Shown here: positions 49,624 to 49,916 of the stretch, in pieces
Position numbering within the stretch: the stretch's first letter is position 1
Layout of the letters: every line of letters starts with the position of its first letter
Assembly (NCBI GenBank): GCA_964580575.1
Contig: CAZOLJ010000028.1
Coordinates: 1 to 49,916, forward strand
DNA length: 49,916 bases
Source of the DNA: CAVPDE01 sp964580575
GTDB taxonomy: Bacteria > Desulfobacterota > DSM-4660 > Desulfatiglandales > HGW-15
Direction: 5' to 3'
The notes under the pieces: generated by a model
What the model was told of the DNA's origin: nothing
Database searches by the model: none
What the model saw: the letters and a program-made list of their open reading frames with translations, nothing else
Translations under genes and position numbers: made by a program

Positions 49624-49733
49624 AAAAACTGGATATCCTGTATCTCAGTGTTTATAATGCCCTCGTGCTTCAAATGGCCAATGCCTTGAAATTCTCTCGA
49701 GTTTTTTTCACTTGGGTTTTATCTGGTCTTGGT

Positions 49734-49810
49734 CATTTGAATTTCGGTCATTTTCATTTGTTTCGGATTTCGGATTTTGCCTGCCCCGCCGTAGCGGCTG
49801 CGCGAAGGCG
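49734..49810. repeat. half-copy of the family E repeat near tRNA-Arg
   Basis: ATTTGAATTTCGGTCATTTT and TGTTTCGGATTTCGGATTTT resemble the right arm of the element at 6960-7115. It is followed by a small CCCGCC/GGCGGG palindrome. Nothing else is supported between 49624 and 49839. Confidence 0.5.
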
Positions 49811-49839
49811 GGTGCTTCGGATTTGTTTTCAGTTCCGCT

Positions 49840-49916
49840 GCGCCCATAGCTCAGTTGGATAGAGTGACGGACTACGAATCCGTAGGTCGGGTGTTCGAAT
49901 CACCCTGGGCGCACCA
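49840..49916 (+). tRNA. tRNA-Arg (ACG)
   Basis: A 77-base cloverleaf with encoded CCA that ends on the last base of the window. Acceptor GCGCCCA pairs with TGGGCGC, the anticodon loop CTACGAA gives ACG (read as ICG) on an ACGGA/TCCGT stem, and the T-arm has GTTCGAATC. The end of the contig just past a tRNA might also mark an integration site or repeat, but this cannot be judged here. Confidence 0.95.

Noticed and set aside
1..49916. CRISPR array
   Set aside because: The repeated words are 7-8 bases, contiguous and degenerate, with no constant spacers; no cas gene is present.
1..49916. Prophage, integrase or insertion-sequence transposase
   Set aside because: No transposase, integrase or phage structural gene could be found in any reading frame; only small non-coding palindromic elements are present.

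Overview
The window looks like a chromosomal piece of an anaerobic Desulfobacterota (former Deltaproteobacteria) genome, most probably a metagenome assembly. The clues are a CarD regulator next to rluD, an FmdB-type zinc ribbon, an electron-transfer flavoprotein pair under a TetR-type regulator, CoA ligases, split ADP-forming acyl-CoA synthetase subunits, methylmalonyl-CoA epimerase, a thiolase/zinc-ribbon OB-fold pair, a membrane-fused reductive-dehalogenase-like protein, and two runs of exactly 100 N. The exact genus cannot be read from the sequence. The lifestyle suggested is anaerobic or syntrophic oxidation of fatty or aromatic acids.

Layout. 1-5.3 kb: cutA and a 1590-residue protein of unknown function carrying a degenerate HD-like region. 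5.4-12 kb: two CoA ligases (one with eroded adenylation motifs) and a dctPQM TRAP transporter. 12.1-15.7 kb: an orphan receiver protein, a TetR-family regulator with a palindromic operator candidate, and etfB-etfA. 15.7-18.5 kb: small cysteine-rich or zinc-ribbon proteins, tRNA-Met and an HExxH protein. 18.5-30.8 kb: a long minus-strand housekeeping block (yhcC, prmC, prfA, rpmE, rho, rluD, carD, pth, rplY, prs, tRNA-Gln, ispE, a DUF1844 gene, serA). 31-36.9 kb: an MFS remnant, the reductive-dehalogenase-like gene, a heavy-metal-domain periplasmic protein, a porin-like gene cut by an assembly gap, an FG-GAP repeat protein and a zinc ribbon. 37.2-49.6 kb: epimerase, Memo-like protein, AcuC-type deacetylase, mobA (gap), a cysteine-containing partial gene, thiolase plus OB-fold partner, prmA-rsmE, ADP-forming acyl-CoA synthetase alpha and beta, a cupin, and a formyltransferase-fold protein. 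The window ends exactly at the CCA of tRNA-Arg.

Metabolic logic (inference): the TRAP system imports an organic acid, the ligases or the ADP-forming synthetase connect free acids and acyl-CoA, ETF takes electrons from acyl-CoA dehydrogenation, the thiolase pair cleaves or forms 3-ketoacyl-CoA, and the epimerase serves the methylmalonyl-CoA route.

The most unusual signal is not a gene. Intergenic spaces carry several families of inverted arrays built from 7-8 bp words (AGTAGGC/AGTAAGC, AGTGACC/AGTGACA, GGAGTGAT), plus larger palindromic elements. In about fifteen cases the stop codon of the upstream gene lies inside, or directly abuts, the first repeat unit. Since each of these words holds TAA, TAG or TGA and its length is not a multiple of three, the arrays are closed in all three reading frames.
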